A stretch of 64,000 bases of DNA from Acidimicrobiales bacterium (GTDB taxonomy: Bacteria; Actinomycetota; Acidimicrobiia; Acidimicrobiales; Poriferisodalaceae). Of the stretch, positions 25,169 to 34,470 are shown piece after piece. The stretch spans positions 1,302,001-1,366,000 of the forward strand of contig JAWKIQ010000001.1 of NCBI GenBank assembly GCA_041394185.1. The letters are read 5' to 3'. Within the stretch, counting starts at the first letter, position 1. The number at the start of each line of letters is the position of its first letter. Under the pieces are notes generated by a model. That model worked only from the letters and a program-made list of their open reading frames with translations, was not told the DNA's origin and did no database searches. The translations under genes and the position numbers were made by a program.

Positions 25169-26018
25169 GTGACATCTCGCCACCCGGGCCCGAGCGGGCC
25201 CGCTCTGCTGCCATGGCGGCGTAGGTCTCGGCGGCAGCCCGGTGATAGCCAGAGGGTTGACCAACCGATGCGAACGAATCTGCGATCTCGTGCATCTCTC
25301 CGACGAACCTCCACGCCTTGGGCCCAACCGAGTGCAGCGTCGAGGCGAGCCGATCACCCAGCCCGGGTTGAGACCTGGCCCACTCTGCCTCGAGAGCCTG
25401 GTCGACGCCGGCGGCGGCCGCGTATGCGCCAACGGCAGCCAGCAGCGCTGACGAACCCTTGGTCCATGCCGCGTAGGCCATCTTCAGAGCCGACGCCGCA
25501 CCGTACCGATCGCCCAGGTCGACGGTTTCCAGCAGTGTCCCGTCGAACAGCGAGGCGACCTCGCCCGACCGGCGACCCGACACGAACAAGCGCGTCGAGC
25601 CCTGGGTCCACGCCGGCGGGCCCACGATTCCACCGTCGACCACCTCGACGCCGCCTTCCAGTTCGGCGGTTTCGAAGGCCTGAGCCACCGCTAGCGCCGT
25701 GGCCTCGGATATTGCGTTGGCGTCCAGATACAGACCACTGAACCCGCACTGGGCGGCGGCAGCCGCGACCTCGGCGGCGACGTCGACCGCGCTGGCTGGC
25801 GGGCACACCGAGATGACCATGTCGCTGGCCGCCAACAGGTCGGGCAACGACGTGACGGCTACAAGACCCGCCTGCTGAGCCCGTTTCGAACTGGCTTCAC
25901 TGCGCCCGGCGCTGCACCACCGAACCGTGTGGCCCGCCGAGGTCGCCGCAGCCGCAACCGATGAGCCCATCGCCCCAGGATGAAGGATTGCGATGTTGCG
26001 CTTGTGTGGTGATGCCAT
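25161..26018 (-). CDS. NAD(P)-binding 6-phosphogluconate dehydrogenase-like protein (DUF1932-type)
   Basis: The product is 285 residues. An N-terminal Rossmann motif (IAILHPGAMGSSVAAAATSAGH) is followed by VISVCPPASAVDVA and YLDANAISEATA, as in beta-hydroxyacid dehydrogenases. The C-terminal half (GAASALKMAYAAWTKGSSAL) matches the DUF1932-type helical domain, where the Lys of 'LKMAYAAWTKG' lies at the catalytic place. The substrate is unknown. TAGGAT lies 6 nt upstream of the ATG. The gene precedes the HExxH-protein gene with an 8-bp overlap. Confidence 0.82.
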   Translation of the reverse strand: MASPHKRNIAILHPGAMGSSVAAAATSAGHTVRWCSAGRSEASSKRAQQAGLVAVTSLPDLLAASDMVISVCPPASAVDVAAEVAAAAAQCGFSGLYLDANAISEATALAVAQAFETAELEGGVEVVDGGIVGPPAWTQGSTRLFVSGRRSGEVASLFDGTLLETVDLGDRYGAASALKMAYAAWTKGSSALLAAVGAYAAAAGVDQALEAEWARSQPGLGDRLASTLHSVGPKAWRFVGEMHEIADSFASVGQPSGYHRAAAETYAAMAAERARSGPGGEMSHG

Positions 26019-26024
26019 GCGACG

Positions 26025-26030
26025 ATCCTA
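26025..26030 (-). promoter_or_regulatory. TAGGAT -10 box of the DUF1932-type gene
   Basis: TAGGAT on the minus strand ends 6 nt before ATG 26018, consistent with a leaderless start. Confidence 0.45.
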
Positions 26031-26059
26031 CGATCACCGGCTCACCGCCGACCCATCGG

Positions 26060-27083
26060 TCACCAGCGGGCAGACACCCAGGGTCCGTCGTCCAGATGCC
26101 CATACATCCCTGCCGACCACCACGCCAGTGCGCCGGACCCGGTAACCATCACCAGCGTTCGACGGTCGGGCGCGGCATCGAGGGACGCCACCGCTTCGGG
26201 CAGCAGCGTCGAGCTGAGCCTTCGGTTGGCCTCGACATCGGTCACGATCAGCCGAGGGGCCGAACTGGACGCGACACCCGAGAACGTGTTGGCGGTCGGT
26301 ACGAGATCTTGTTCGATCACAGCCAACACCCCGTCATCCAACCACGTCGGATGGTGCCAGACACCAGAACGCGGAGTCGGATACAAAGCCACGTCGACGA
26401 TCTCGAGGCCGTTCATCGACGCCAACGAAACACCAAGTCCGTCGGCCGAAGTCCAGCCGATCGCAAGCGAAGTGCCGTCCGGCGACCAAGAAAGGGTGTC
26501 GACCCGGCCTGGAACCGACGCCTCGGCACCCGAAACACGACCGGCCAGGTCTGCGACGACCACCTGCGAGCCGTCGCCCAGGGCCACTCGGCCTGTCTGG
26601 GACTGGGATGCGACCGCCCGGGCCGAAAGCTCGGCGCCGGCTTCGCCCGACGGGCTTATCTGACGCGCCGACAAGGTGCCATCGGCTGCGGCGACCACGA
26701 CGATCGCCGAGCCGCCGTCGGTCAGATCAGCAGAAACGAAGCGCTCTGCCAGCGCAGGGTCAGAGCCGATGTCCAGAGGGTGTGGTCGTCGCCAAGACGT
26801 CGAAGGTCTGAGTGTCCAGTTCGAGCACACCGGCCACCCCGGGGCCCGCAACGATCAGCCGGCTCGGCGCCGACGCCGGCAGCTCACCGTGGGCCGGAAC
26901 CTCGCTGGCCGCGGCAATGCCGGCAACCGGGCCCGCCGCGCCATCGGCTCGATCGCCCGCTGCCTCTGTGGCCGCAGTCGTTCCCGGACCTTGCGTGGCC
27001 GCATCATCGGCGCCAGACGACGACGTGCAACCGGCCGCGGCCACAATCGCCAAACACACGACAGCGGCTCTCGTGATGGTCAT
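26060..27083 (-). pseudogene. Beta-propeller lipoprotein B, frameshifted
   Basis: Two abutting frames together encode a paralogue of lipoprotein A. The first has a lipoprotein signal (AAVVCLAIVAAAGCTSS) and runs to FDVLATTTP, then stops. The second continues in the +1 frame from LDIGSDPALAERF through WSPDGTSLAIG to the C-terminal AWWSAG and SARW. Homology to lipoprotein A runs straight across the break (LQPGADPADSETF against LDIGSDPALAERF). Removing one C from the CCC run at about 26781 restores a single frame of about 340 residues. This may be a sequencing error, a real mutation or phase variation. The ATG at 27083 overlaps the stop of adhesin B. Confidence 0.7.
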
Positions 27084-30000
27084 GACGGACATGGCAACCT
27101 GTCGTTCACTTCGCGGCGGTCGGAGGGATTGGCCGTCGGGTCGTAGACCTCGGCGTCATCTGGGCAATCGACCGGGCCCGACGGCACGAAGTAGGCCATG
27201 TCCCAGTCCAGCTCGAACTCGTCGGGACCTAGGTTCAAAACCGGTGTCTCCAGGGTTGCGATCGCACCGTCGGAGTCGATCGAGTCGTCGCCGCCCTGAT
27301 TGGGCAACATCGCGTTCCAGCCAGGCTTGGGAGGCCCGAATCGAACGTAGTAGTCGCCTGCGGGCACATCGCCAAAGAAGTAATAGCCGGGCTTGGTCGG
27401 GTCGCCCTGCAGGTCGGCCGTGAACGTGGTGCGTGCCAACGAGCCGTCCGACCGATACAGCTCGACCCGAACATCGTTGATTCCAGGCTCGCCCGGGTCC
27501 TGGGTACCGCTGCGGTTGGCGTCGAGCCACACGAACGAGCCGATGCCGTTGTTGGGCCGCTTGATCATGATGCCGGTCTTGCGGGGTTCCGAAGGGGGCA
27601 GCGCCAGACCGTTGTCGCTGCGCACTGACGTGTACCCCAGCGACGTCCACCCGATCTCGCCGCCGAAGGGCGAACCGTGTGAAGCGTCCATGTCGTACTC
27701 GATGACGATCGCCTCACCACCACGCCACCTCGCCGCTCCCCCAAAGGCACGCACACGTACAGCCTGCACCTGCCTCAGATCGGTGGGTGGAGGTCCCCAG
27801 TCGTCGATACAGCCGGCCGGAAACGCCCCACCGCTGGACAGCTCCGGACGGCACGAGTTGGGCTCGACGCTGTATTCGATCACCACCTCGGCACCCGGCG
27901 GTGCCTGGGTGATGATGAGCGGCGACTGCAGCGCCGGACGCCACTCGCTGCGGCGTAGGGTGCCCGACAGAACCTCGGTCACACCGGTGTCGCCCACGAA
28001 GGGAAGCGTGTTGTAGAACGCCAGCTCCTCGAGGTCGACGTTGCCCGCGTTGTAGATCTCGAGGCGGAAGTCGGCCGACCCCAGCGACTTGGTCTGGGCC
28101 ACACAGGGATAGTTGGTGTATCCACCACTGTCGGGGCACGCGACGGTCGGAGCTGCCAGCGTCGCCCAGTCGAGATGGGGCAACGTCGGATCTCCCTGTA
28201 CCCACATTGTGGCCGTGGTCAGAGCGGCCTCGACCACGTCGAAGCTGGCATTTCCAGCGCAGAGCTGTTCGGCGGTGTCGCCGTCCTGGTCCTGGTCGTA
28301 GTTGTCGGTTGCCTTCGACGAATAACACTCGACATCGTGGGTGGTGCTGTTGGTTCCCGACAGCACCTGTACCGGGTGCCATCCGGGCGGCACGCCCATC
28401 GACACCTTGGCCCGAATCCTGAAGTCGGACCACTCTCCGGGGAACCGCGAGCCGATCACCTCGAAGCGCACCAGGGTTCGCCCGGTTCCCGCGTAGTCGT
28501 TTGTCACCGTCACCGTCGGCGAAACACCCGCGCTCAGGGTCTCGGTTGTGACGAACTCGACCTCGGTCGGCAACAGCACCGAGATGAACGGGTTCACCAG
28601 CGGCAGCTGGGCGCTCGAGTGATTGGCCATACGAACCAGGAACGAGATGTCGTCGGTTGGCCGCAGATTCGAACTCTCCGACCACACCCGCGGGTCGGGG
28701 CGAGCCGCAGGTGTGATGACAGACACCGAGCTGCGGTAGGTGGCCGAACCAGCGTTGACAGAGGTCCAATCACCGCAGTTGCCAACCGATTTCGGCGCCG
28801 TGTACCAGTTGCCGTCGCGGTCTGGCCTTATCGCCTGCGTGGTCACCCTGTGCGGATCGGTCACGTTGAACGACAGCGGAACGGTAGAAGCGCTGAGGTC
28901 GCTGTAGCTGACCCGTATGGCCCGGACCCCGGCGGGCAGCACGTACCAAGCAGCCGAGTTGCCATCGAAAGTGCCGATGTTTTGCCACCCGCCGCTGCGC
29001 TTCATCTCGAAGTGCGCCTGAACCGTCGAGGGCGACCACATACCGGTATATATCTGGGCCGGGGCCAGCTCGGGTTCGAATTCGTCGGTCCACATCAGGC
29101 CATCGGCTTCGAGCGAGCCGATCGAATTGGTGTCGAATCTCCAGTCGACGCTGTCGCCGATGGGCACCACGGCCGCCGAGCGGCTCTTGTAGCCGTTGAA
29201 GCCCGCCATGGGCGGAATGGTCGTCGTCGTGGTGGTAGTGGTCGTGTTGCCCGTGGTGTCGCTGCACCAGATCGCCCATGTGTCGGAGGCATCGAAGCCG
29301 TTCGAGATGTCGACGGTGGCCGTGACATAGCCGTAGGTCCCATAGGGAGTGCCCGGCGGGAAGCGGCCCGTGGTGTTGAGCAGGCCAGAGCCGCCCGCTC
29401 GCACCGTTCCGATGTTCCAGCTGGTGGTGCCGGTGCCCACCAGAGTGGTGAACGAGACCGTCACCACCATGTCCAGGCAGCTTCCCTGGCTGCCACACGA
29501 GTAGACGATCTGAAACGGTATGTCGACTCCGCTGACCTCGTGGTCGGGCCCGCCGACGTCGACGCCGGCGCGGGGCGTGGTGCTGTCGACGGCCGAGACC
29601 CAGTGCGAATCGCTGCCGTCAGAACCACTGGAGGTAGTGCCCGACGCGGTGGCGGTGCCGACCGAGCCGTGCGATGTTCCAGGTGGGAACACCATGGTGA
29701 CCGTCAAAGTCCCGGACGTGCCGGTCGCGACGGTTCCGATACTGAAGCTCGTCGAACTCACGGCGTTCATCACCGCCGGGCTGACATCGATGACCACGTC
29801 CTGGCAGTCGTCGGTACCCGAGCACCAGTAGTCGACCGTGATGTCGAAGTTGGTGCCGATGTCTGCGTTCGCAGGACCCGAAACGTTCACCCCCAACGAT
29901 GTGGGCGTCACGTTCACGGCGGTGACGCTTGCGCTGTCGCTGGTTCCGCTCGCGTTCGACATCGACATCTGGGCCGTGGCGATGCCGGTCGATCCATTGG

Positions 30001-30325
30001 CTGTCGTGTTCGGGAAGCGGCCGCTGACAAACACCTGGCCGACGGTGCCCGAGCTGATGGGTCCCACCGAGAACGACTGCGCGCCAACCGGGTCCATACC
30101 CACATATGTGACGTCGATGCTGACGTTCAGGCAATCCTCGTCGCCCGAGCACGAATACGAAACAGTGAACTGCACGTTGGTGCCAACGTTCGCCGACGCT
30201 GGTCCCGAGATGGCTACCGAGCCGGCCACAACCGCCCCAGCAGGCGGCGCGCTGACCAACACCGTCGATGCCAGCACGGCCCCGGCCACCACCACGAGAG
30301 CCAGTTTCGTGGTCAGGCGGCGCAT
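27080..30325 (-). CDS. Giant secreted SdrD-type adhesin B in PilY1-like operon position
   Basis: The product is about 1081 residues. A signal peptide (LALVVVAGAVLASTVLV) precedes three tandem Ig-like repeats of about 110 residues (about 33-140, 145-250, 255-365), each with a Cys pair (SCSGDEDC, WCSGTDDC, SCGSQGSC). A Thr linker follows, then from about residue 378 a region homologous to adhesin A, an SdrD B-like domain (GIGSFVWLDANRSGTQDP, about 920-1000) and the tail DRREV-x5-CP. The ATG overlaps the PilX-like gene stop (TGATG) and the stop overlaps the lipoprotein start, so it is embedded in the prepilin operon. No sortase motif is present. A role as a pilus-associated adhesin is inferred. 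Confidence 0.85.
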   Translation of the reverse strand: MRRLTTKLALVVVAGAVLASTVLVSAPPAGAVVAGSVAISGPASANVGTNVQFTVSYSCSGDEDCLNVSIDVTYVGMDPVGAQSFSVGPISSGTVGQVFVSGRFPNTTANGSTGIATAQMSMSNASGTSDSASVTAVNVTPTSLGVNVSGPANADIGTNFDITVDYWCSGTDDCQDVVIDVSPAVMNAVSSTSFSIGTVATGTSGTLTVTMVFPPGTSHGSVGTATASGTTSSGSDGSDSHWVSAVDSTTPRAGVDVGGPDHEVSGVDIPFQIVYSCGSQGSCLDMVVTVSFTTLVGTGTTSWNIGTVRAGGSGLLNTTGRFPPGTPYGTYGYVTATVDISNGFDASDTWAIWCSDTTGNTTTTTTTTTIPPMAGFNGYKSRSAAVVPIGDSVDWRFDTNSIGSLEADGLMWTDEFEPELAPAQIYTGMWSPSTVQAHFEMKRSGGWQNIGTFDGNSAAWYVLPAGVRAIRVSYSDLSASTVPLSFNVTDPHRVTTQAIRPDRDGNWYTAPKSVGNCGDWTSVNAGSATYRSSVSVITPAARPDPRVWSESSNLRPTDDISFLVRMANHSSAQLPLVNPFISVLLPTEVEFVTTETLSAGVSPTVTVTNDYAGTGRTLVRFEVIGSRFPGEWSDFRIRAKVSMGVPPGWHPVQVLSGTNSTTHDVECYSSKATDNYDQDQDGDTAEQLCAGNASFDVVEAALTTATMWVQGDPTLPHLDWATLAAPTVACPDSGGYTNYPCVAQTKSLGSADFRLEIYNAGNVDLEELAFYNTLPFVGDTGVTEVLSGTLRRSEWRPALQSPLIITQAPPGAEVVIEYSVEPNSCRPELSSGGAFPAGCIDDWGPPPTDLRQVQAVRVRAFGGAARWRGGEAIVIEYDMDASHGSPFGGEIGWTSLGYTSVRSDNGLALPPSEPRKTGIMIKRPNNGIGSFVWLDANRSGTQDPGEPGINDVRVELYRSDGSLARTTFTADLQGDPTKPGYYFFGDVPAGDYYVRFGPPKPGWNAMLPNQGGDDSIDSDGAIATLETPVLNLGPDEFELDWDMAYFVPSGPVDCPDDAEVYDPTANPSDRREVNDRLPCPS

Positions 30326-31974
30326 CACAAACGCGCCCACGCCGGCACTGGGGTCTCACGCCAGTCGACGAAGGCATACGCGGCCGAGATCTGCGGATAC
30401 AGCGGCGGTGCCAGGTCTCTGAAGCGGGCATCCCACTCGAACGTCTGGCTAGGGAAATACAACACGAAGTCGCCCGAGTCTCGTGTGGCGATCGAGCCAT
30501 GGAAGTTCAGATGCGGCGGAATCACCGTCGGCGGCACCGAGCCCCACTGACCACAGGTGCGTGCAATACGAATCTGACCCTTCTGGGCCAAATAGGCGCC
30601 CAACAGGTTCATCTCACCGGGCGTCACATGCCCCACGGCATGGGGATTGATGACGATGTCGCCAGAAGAGACCAGGCCCAACACGTCACCGATGGAAGGA
30701 TCGCGATACTCGATGTCGGCGTTGATGACGACGTCGGCCTCGTCGCTGGCACTGCCGGCCGCAATGGTCAACGGGGCGCCGATCTCGACCGGGCCTGTAG
30801 GAGTCCCTACCGAACGATTTCCCAGCACCACCGTTGCGTTGGCCCAAAGCACGCCGTTCTGCGGGATGTCGAAGCTGCCCAGCACCTGCCAGTTGTTGGT
30901 GTTGGGATTGGTGTCGCCGTCGTCGTCTTCCTCGGCGTTGATCCACCACCACTCGTCGGGGTCGAGACAACCCCGGGAAACCCGCTCGGTCGAATACCAA
31001 ACCGCCACCTGAGCGGTTGCACCAAGCGTGTAGGGCTGCACCAAGTAGGCCGTGGCTCCCGGTTCGTCCAAGCAGATGCCGCCTCTGAGACAAGCCGTCT
31101 CGTGCAGCAGGTCGATGTCGTCCCACAACTCGTCGAACACCAACGGCTCAGGGAACACGTCGGTGACCACTCCCCCATGCGCGCCAGTCGAGTCGTAGCC
31201 GATCGAACCCTCCAGGAAGTCGGGAGGGCTCAGGATCTGATTGTCGGCATACACATCGCCGCGGGTCTCGCCAACAGGTGTCCCGTTGAACACGACGTTG
31301 TTGCCCGAATACACCGGTCCCTCCACCTCGGCACCAGGCGTGAAGCGCAGGTCGACCTCCGACAGCCACTGAAACGCCGACACCGCTGGTGGGCTGATGT
31401 CCACGCTGATGGTGCGGTACTGCTCGCGCTGGCGAATCTGGCCGGCGACGATCAGTTCGACCGCGCCCCTGTCGCCGCGAGGACGAACCTCCAGCAGTAC
31501 CTCGCCATCGTCGGCGTCGACGGTCAAAGGATGACGCTGCCACTCGGCAGGTGCTGGATCGTCGAGGTAGGCCCACGCGCCGCAGCCGTTGAACCACGCC
31601 TCGCCCGCGTTCTTCTTGTCGTTCAGATCGGGCGACAACGGATCGGTGCATGTACGCGTGCGCTCGAACTCGTCCACCCAACGCAGGTGATACGACGGAT
31701 CCACCGACAGCTTCGAGACATACCGGTCGACGACGGCCTCCATGTGGCTCAGCAGCACGTCGTCTCGTTCGTTGTAGCGCGCATCGCGGTACTGCGCCGT
31801 CGCCTCGCGTGCCAGCACCAGCACCGCTGCGAAGATCACCATGATCCCCAGCAACACCGTTATCAACGCGATGCCTTGTTCATTGCTGCGAGTTCGCGCC
31901 GCTCCGCAGCGCTCATGCGCAGACCGTTCATCGCCTCGACTTCGCGCCTGTTGATCTCTGCTAGAAGTTCGCAT
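30325..31974 (-). CDS. PilX-like minor prepilin protein
   Basis: The product is about 549 residues. After a basic leader comes EQGIALITVLLGIMVIFAAV, a type III prepilin-like cleavage site with Gly before a hydrophobic helix. It lacks the usual Glu at mature position 5 (Thr instead), as in PilX/GspK-like proteins. The rest is a large beta-rich ectodomain with phrases such as EGPVYSGNNVVFNGTPVG and SGDIVINPHAVGHV, typical of PilX-type pilus assembly proteins of Gram-positive bacteria. The ATG at 31974 overlaps the previous gene by 14 bp; an in-frame start at 31995 is possible. It is the third gene of the pilin operon. Confidence 0.75.
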   Translation of the reverse strand: MRTSSRDQQARSRGDERSAHERCGAARTRSNEQGIALITVLLGIMVIFAAVLVLAREATAQYRDARYNERDDVLLSHMEAVVDRYVSKLSVDPSYHLRWVDEFERTRTCTDPLSPDLNDKKNAGEAWFNGCGAWAYLDDPAPAEWQRHPLTVDADDGEVLLEVRPRGDRGAVELIVAGQIRQREQYRTISVDISPPAVSAFQWLSEVDLRFTPGAEVEGPVYSGNNVVFNGTPVGETRGDVYADNQILSPPDFLEGSIGYDSTGAHGGVVTDVFPEPLVFDELWDDIDLLHETACLRGGICLDEPGATAYLVQPYTLGATAQVAVWYSTERVSRGCLDPDEWWWINAEEDDDGDTNPNTNNWQVLGSFDIPQNGVLWANATVVLGNRSVGTPTGPVEIGAPLTIAAGSASDEADVVINADIEYRDPSIGDVLGLVSSGDIVINPHAVGHVTPGEMNLLGAYLAQKGQIRIARTCGQWGSVPPTVIPPHLNFHGSIATRDSGDFVLYFPSQTFEWDARFRDLAPPLYPQISAAYAFVDWRETPVPAWARL

Positions 31975-32704
31975 TGCGGAGCTGCACCTCCTCAACCACC
32001 TCGTAGTTACGGGGCACCACCGAGGTGTCTGCCGCCCTGGGCACCACCTCGATCTCCACGACGACGTTGTCGAGCCGACAGCTGATTACCCCGCCACCCA
32101 ACTCGTCGAACCGGTCGCACACCGCAACGTCGGTTGTGGTGTTGCCATCGATCCTGCGACCGACGAACAGCACCAGATCCTCGGGAATCCGCGGCAGCAC
32201 CATCTGGGTCACGTCCGGTCCCCCGGCGATGTCGTGTGTCCAGTTGGGGTAGCTCGTGCCGCTGTCGGCGAAGATGATCGACTTGGTCAGCTCACACAGC
32301 CCATCGGCACAGTTGGTCTTCTCGTAGGTGATGCGTTCGGGCCCTGGAGAGCTGGCGCGATCCGAATAGAACGTGATGCGATCCTCGGTCAAGACCTCGA
32401 TGGGCTGCCCGTTCGCCGCACCGTTGGGCGGGGTCGCCTGCCGCAGCTCGATCAGCAGCTCGTTGATCGCCGGGCGGCTGCGCCGCTCGACCTCGGCCAA
32501 TTGCTCGGCAAACGCAACATCGCGCAAGAACCCGTTGTAGGCGCCGTAGAACGCCGCCAACACCATCGACATGATGGCGATCGTCATCGACAACTCAATC
32601 GTCGAGAACCCGAGGCTCTCGCCATTCGCATTGCGACGACGCCGCTCGGCCAGACGGTGGCTGACCGAATAGATACCGAACGTCTTCGAGATCACGGAGT
32701 GCAC
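31961..32704 (-). CDS. PilW-like minor prepilin
   Basis: The product is about 247 residues. A basic leader ends in GESLGFSTIELSMTIAIMSM, a clear type III prepilin signal: cleavage after Gly, Phe at +1, Glu at +5, then a hydrophobic helix (VLAAFYGAYNGFL). The soluble part has RRSRPAINELLIELRQATPP and a beta-rich region with a C-terminal VEEVQLRN, the PilW/GspJ arrangement. The GTG start overlaps the PilV-like gene by 13 bp. The product should be cleaved by a PilD-type peptidase, which is not in this window. Confidence 0.82.
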   Translation of the reverse strand: MHSVISKTFGIYSVSHRLAERRRRNANGESLGFSTIELSMTIAIMSMVLAAFYGAYNGFLRDVAFAEQLAEVERRSRPAINELLIELRQATPPNGAANGQPIEVLTEDRITFYSDRASSPGPERITYEKTNCADGLCELTKSIIFADSGTSYPNWTHDIAGGPDVTQMVLPRIPEDLVLFVGRRIDGNTTTDVAVCDRFDELGGGVISCRLDNVVVEIEVVPRAADTSVVPRNYEVVEEVQLRNANF

Positions 32705-34395
32705 GGCATCACCCCCGCTCCCCAGGTGGTGGTAGTTCCGTTCGGCGGAACGTTCACCGCCTGTTCGGCGACAACCTGGTTGTCGCTCCAGCAGACCTTG
32801 CGCACCAGCCAGTCGTTACCCAACCCGGTAGAGGGCAGGGCGACCGAAGCGGTGCCGTTGACGTTGGGCAACACCGGAGCGCTCCAGTTGGCGCCCGAGC
32901 CGAACGGCAAGAACTGGAAATACCCGTCGTTGCCGTTCACCAACACCAGCAAGCCGTTGTTGGCGGGCAGATTCAGCTGATAGGTCTGAGTGCCCCACAC
33001 GACGATAGGCCCCAGCGCATCGTTGAGCTCCTCGTGGCCGTAGGGGCTCTGGATGTTGACCACCGGCGACGACTTCGACCCCACGGGCAGGTTGAAGATG
33101 ACCCGGCCCGACGCATCGGTTGTTTGCACCAGGGGCCCATAGGTGTCCGACTGGACCGTCACCAGGGCACCCCTGATGGCCTGCCCGTCGGGCCCCGAGA
33201 CCATGAAGGTCATCTCGGCCGTGTTGTTCGACGCGACCTCGAGTTCGACCGGGTGCACCAGTTGGGTCACGGTCGGGTAACTGTCGGTGACAATTATCGT
33301 CTCCGTGCCATACGGCACGTAGCCGGGCGAATCGATCTGCACGCTGTACTCGCCAGGCAACAGGGGGTTGCCGTCGAACTCGTCGATGTCCCAGATGCCG
33401 GGCGCCACCTGGTCGTTGTCGTCCAGAACCGCATAGCGGCCCTCGTAGCCGAGGATCAGCGACGCTCGCTCGATGGGGGCCGCAGGTTCGCCGATGTCTG
33501 GAGGTCCGGTCAGCTCGACCCTCAACGAGACGTCCTTGTAGATGGTCAACGACACGCGGATGGTGCGCCCGGCCGTAGCTTCGACCTGATCGGTGAAGCT
33601 CAACAGGTCAGACGGGTGAATGCGCCAACCGCCGCCCTCGACATCGGCCAGGGTGGGTCCCAGCCTGATCCGGTACGGACCGCCGCCGAGATTGGGCGTG
33701 AGGTTGGGGAAGGTCTGCTCGCCGGTTGCGATGTTGGGCACCGGGGTGAACGCCGGGCCTGCTGCCGAAACCAGGCTGACCAGGGGCCAGTCGGTGTCGG
33801 AGGTGGCAGAACCGACCGGTTCGTGCTTGATCAGCTCGACGATCACCGTACCCAGGCCGTCGCTGCCCGATGCGATGTAGTCGGGAGTGATCGCCGTAGA
33901 GAACACGATCGGGTCGATGCTGCCGTCTGCGGGCTCGATCGTTACCCGAACCCACTTGTAGTTGCGGCCGAAGTCGGGCTGGCTGGCAATGCCGTCGGCA
34001 CCCGTTCCGCCGATGTCGAACCCAGAGTCTGTTCCGCCCGAACCGACCCAGTCGATCTCGGTGGTCATCTCGAACTCGACACCCTGAACGGTTCGGGTCT
34101 CCACACCTGTCAGAGCACCATCGGGAGACCCACCAGAAACGCCGATTTCGTCGAACGGAAGCTGCCTGATCTCTTCCAGGCGACCCTGACCCAGACTCTC
34201 GCCCAGGTCGATGACCTTGGCATTTCGCAGCGTCGTGAAGCTCGAAACGGTGGGGCCAATCGTGATCATCAGAGCAACCGCCAGCAGCGAAATCGCGATG
34301 ATGGTCTCGATCAGCGACAGGCCATCATCGGCGCGCGATCTGTTGCAGTCGGTCCACGGAGATTTGAACCGCCGTGGGCGGTCGCGTGTGATCAC
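32692..34395 (-). CDS. PilV-like prepilin with large Ig/carboxypeptidase-regulatory-like ectodomain
   Basis: The product is about 567 residues, very long for a minor pilin. The prepilin signal is DDGLSLIETIIAISLLAVAL (cleavage after Gly, Glu at +5). The early ectodomain resembles PilV/GspI (GESLGQGRLEEIRQLPFDEI). Two beta-rich repeats follow, one around PLLPGEYSVQIDSPGY and one around FMVSGPDGQAIRGALVTVQS, which look like carboxypeptidase-regulatory (transthyretin-like) domains, and then a C-terminal region ending MPCTP. It is the first gene of the prepilin / adhesin B / lipoprotein operon. The extended ectodomain suggests an exposed, possibly binding, pilin. Confidence 0.8.
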   Translation of the reverse strand: MITRDRPRRFKSPWTDCNRSRADDGLSLIETIIAISLLAVALMITIGPTVSSFTTLRNAKVIDLGESLGQGRLEEIRQLPFDEIGVSGGSPDGALTGVETRTVQGVEFEMTTEIDWVGSGGTDSGFDIGGTGADGIASQPDFGRNYKWVRVTIEPADGSIDPIVFSTAITPDYIASGSDGLGTVIVELIKHEPVGSATSDTDWPLVSLVSAAGPAFTPVPNIATGEQTFPNLTPNLGGGPYRIRLGPTLADVEGGGWRIHPSDLLSFTDQVEATAGRTIRVSLTIYKDVSLRVELTGPPDIGEPAAPIERASLILGYEGRYAVLDDNDQVAPGIWDIDEFDGNPLLPGEYSVQIDSPGYVPYGTETIIVTDSYPTVTQLVHPVELEVASNNTAEMTFMVSGPDGQAIRGALVTVQSDTYGPLVQTTDASGRVIFNLPVGSKSSPVVNIQSPYGHEELNDALGPIVVWGTQTYQLNLPANNGLLVLVNGNDGYFQFLPFGSGANWSAPVLPNVNGTASVALPSTGLGNDWLVRKVCWSDNQVVAEQAVNVPPNGTTTTWGAGVMPCTP

Positions 34396-34470
34396 AGCCT
34401 TTCTGTCGGCCGATGAACATGCTCACTCAAGCAGCGCAGCGCTGGGGCACCCCGAGGGGCCGAGATCGGC

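Noticed and set aside
26770..26800. Programmed +1 frameshifting at ACA-CCC-T
   Set aside because: There is no stimulatory stem, no Shine-Dalgarno-like stimulator and no overlapping stop at the slip site; a simple indel explains it better.
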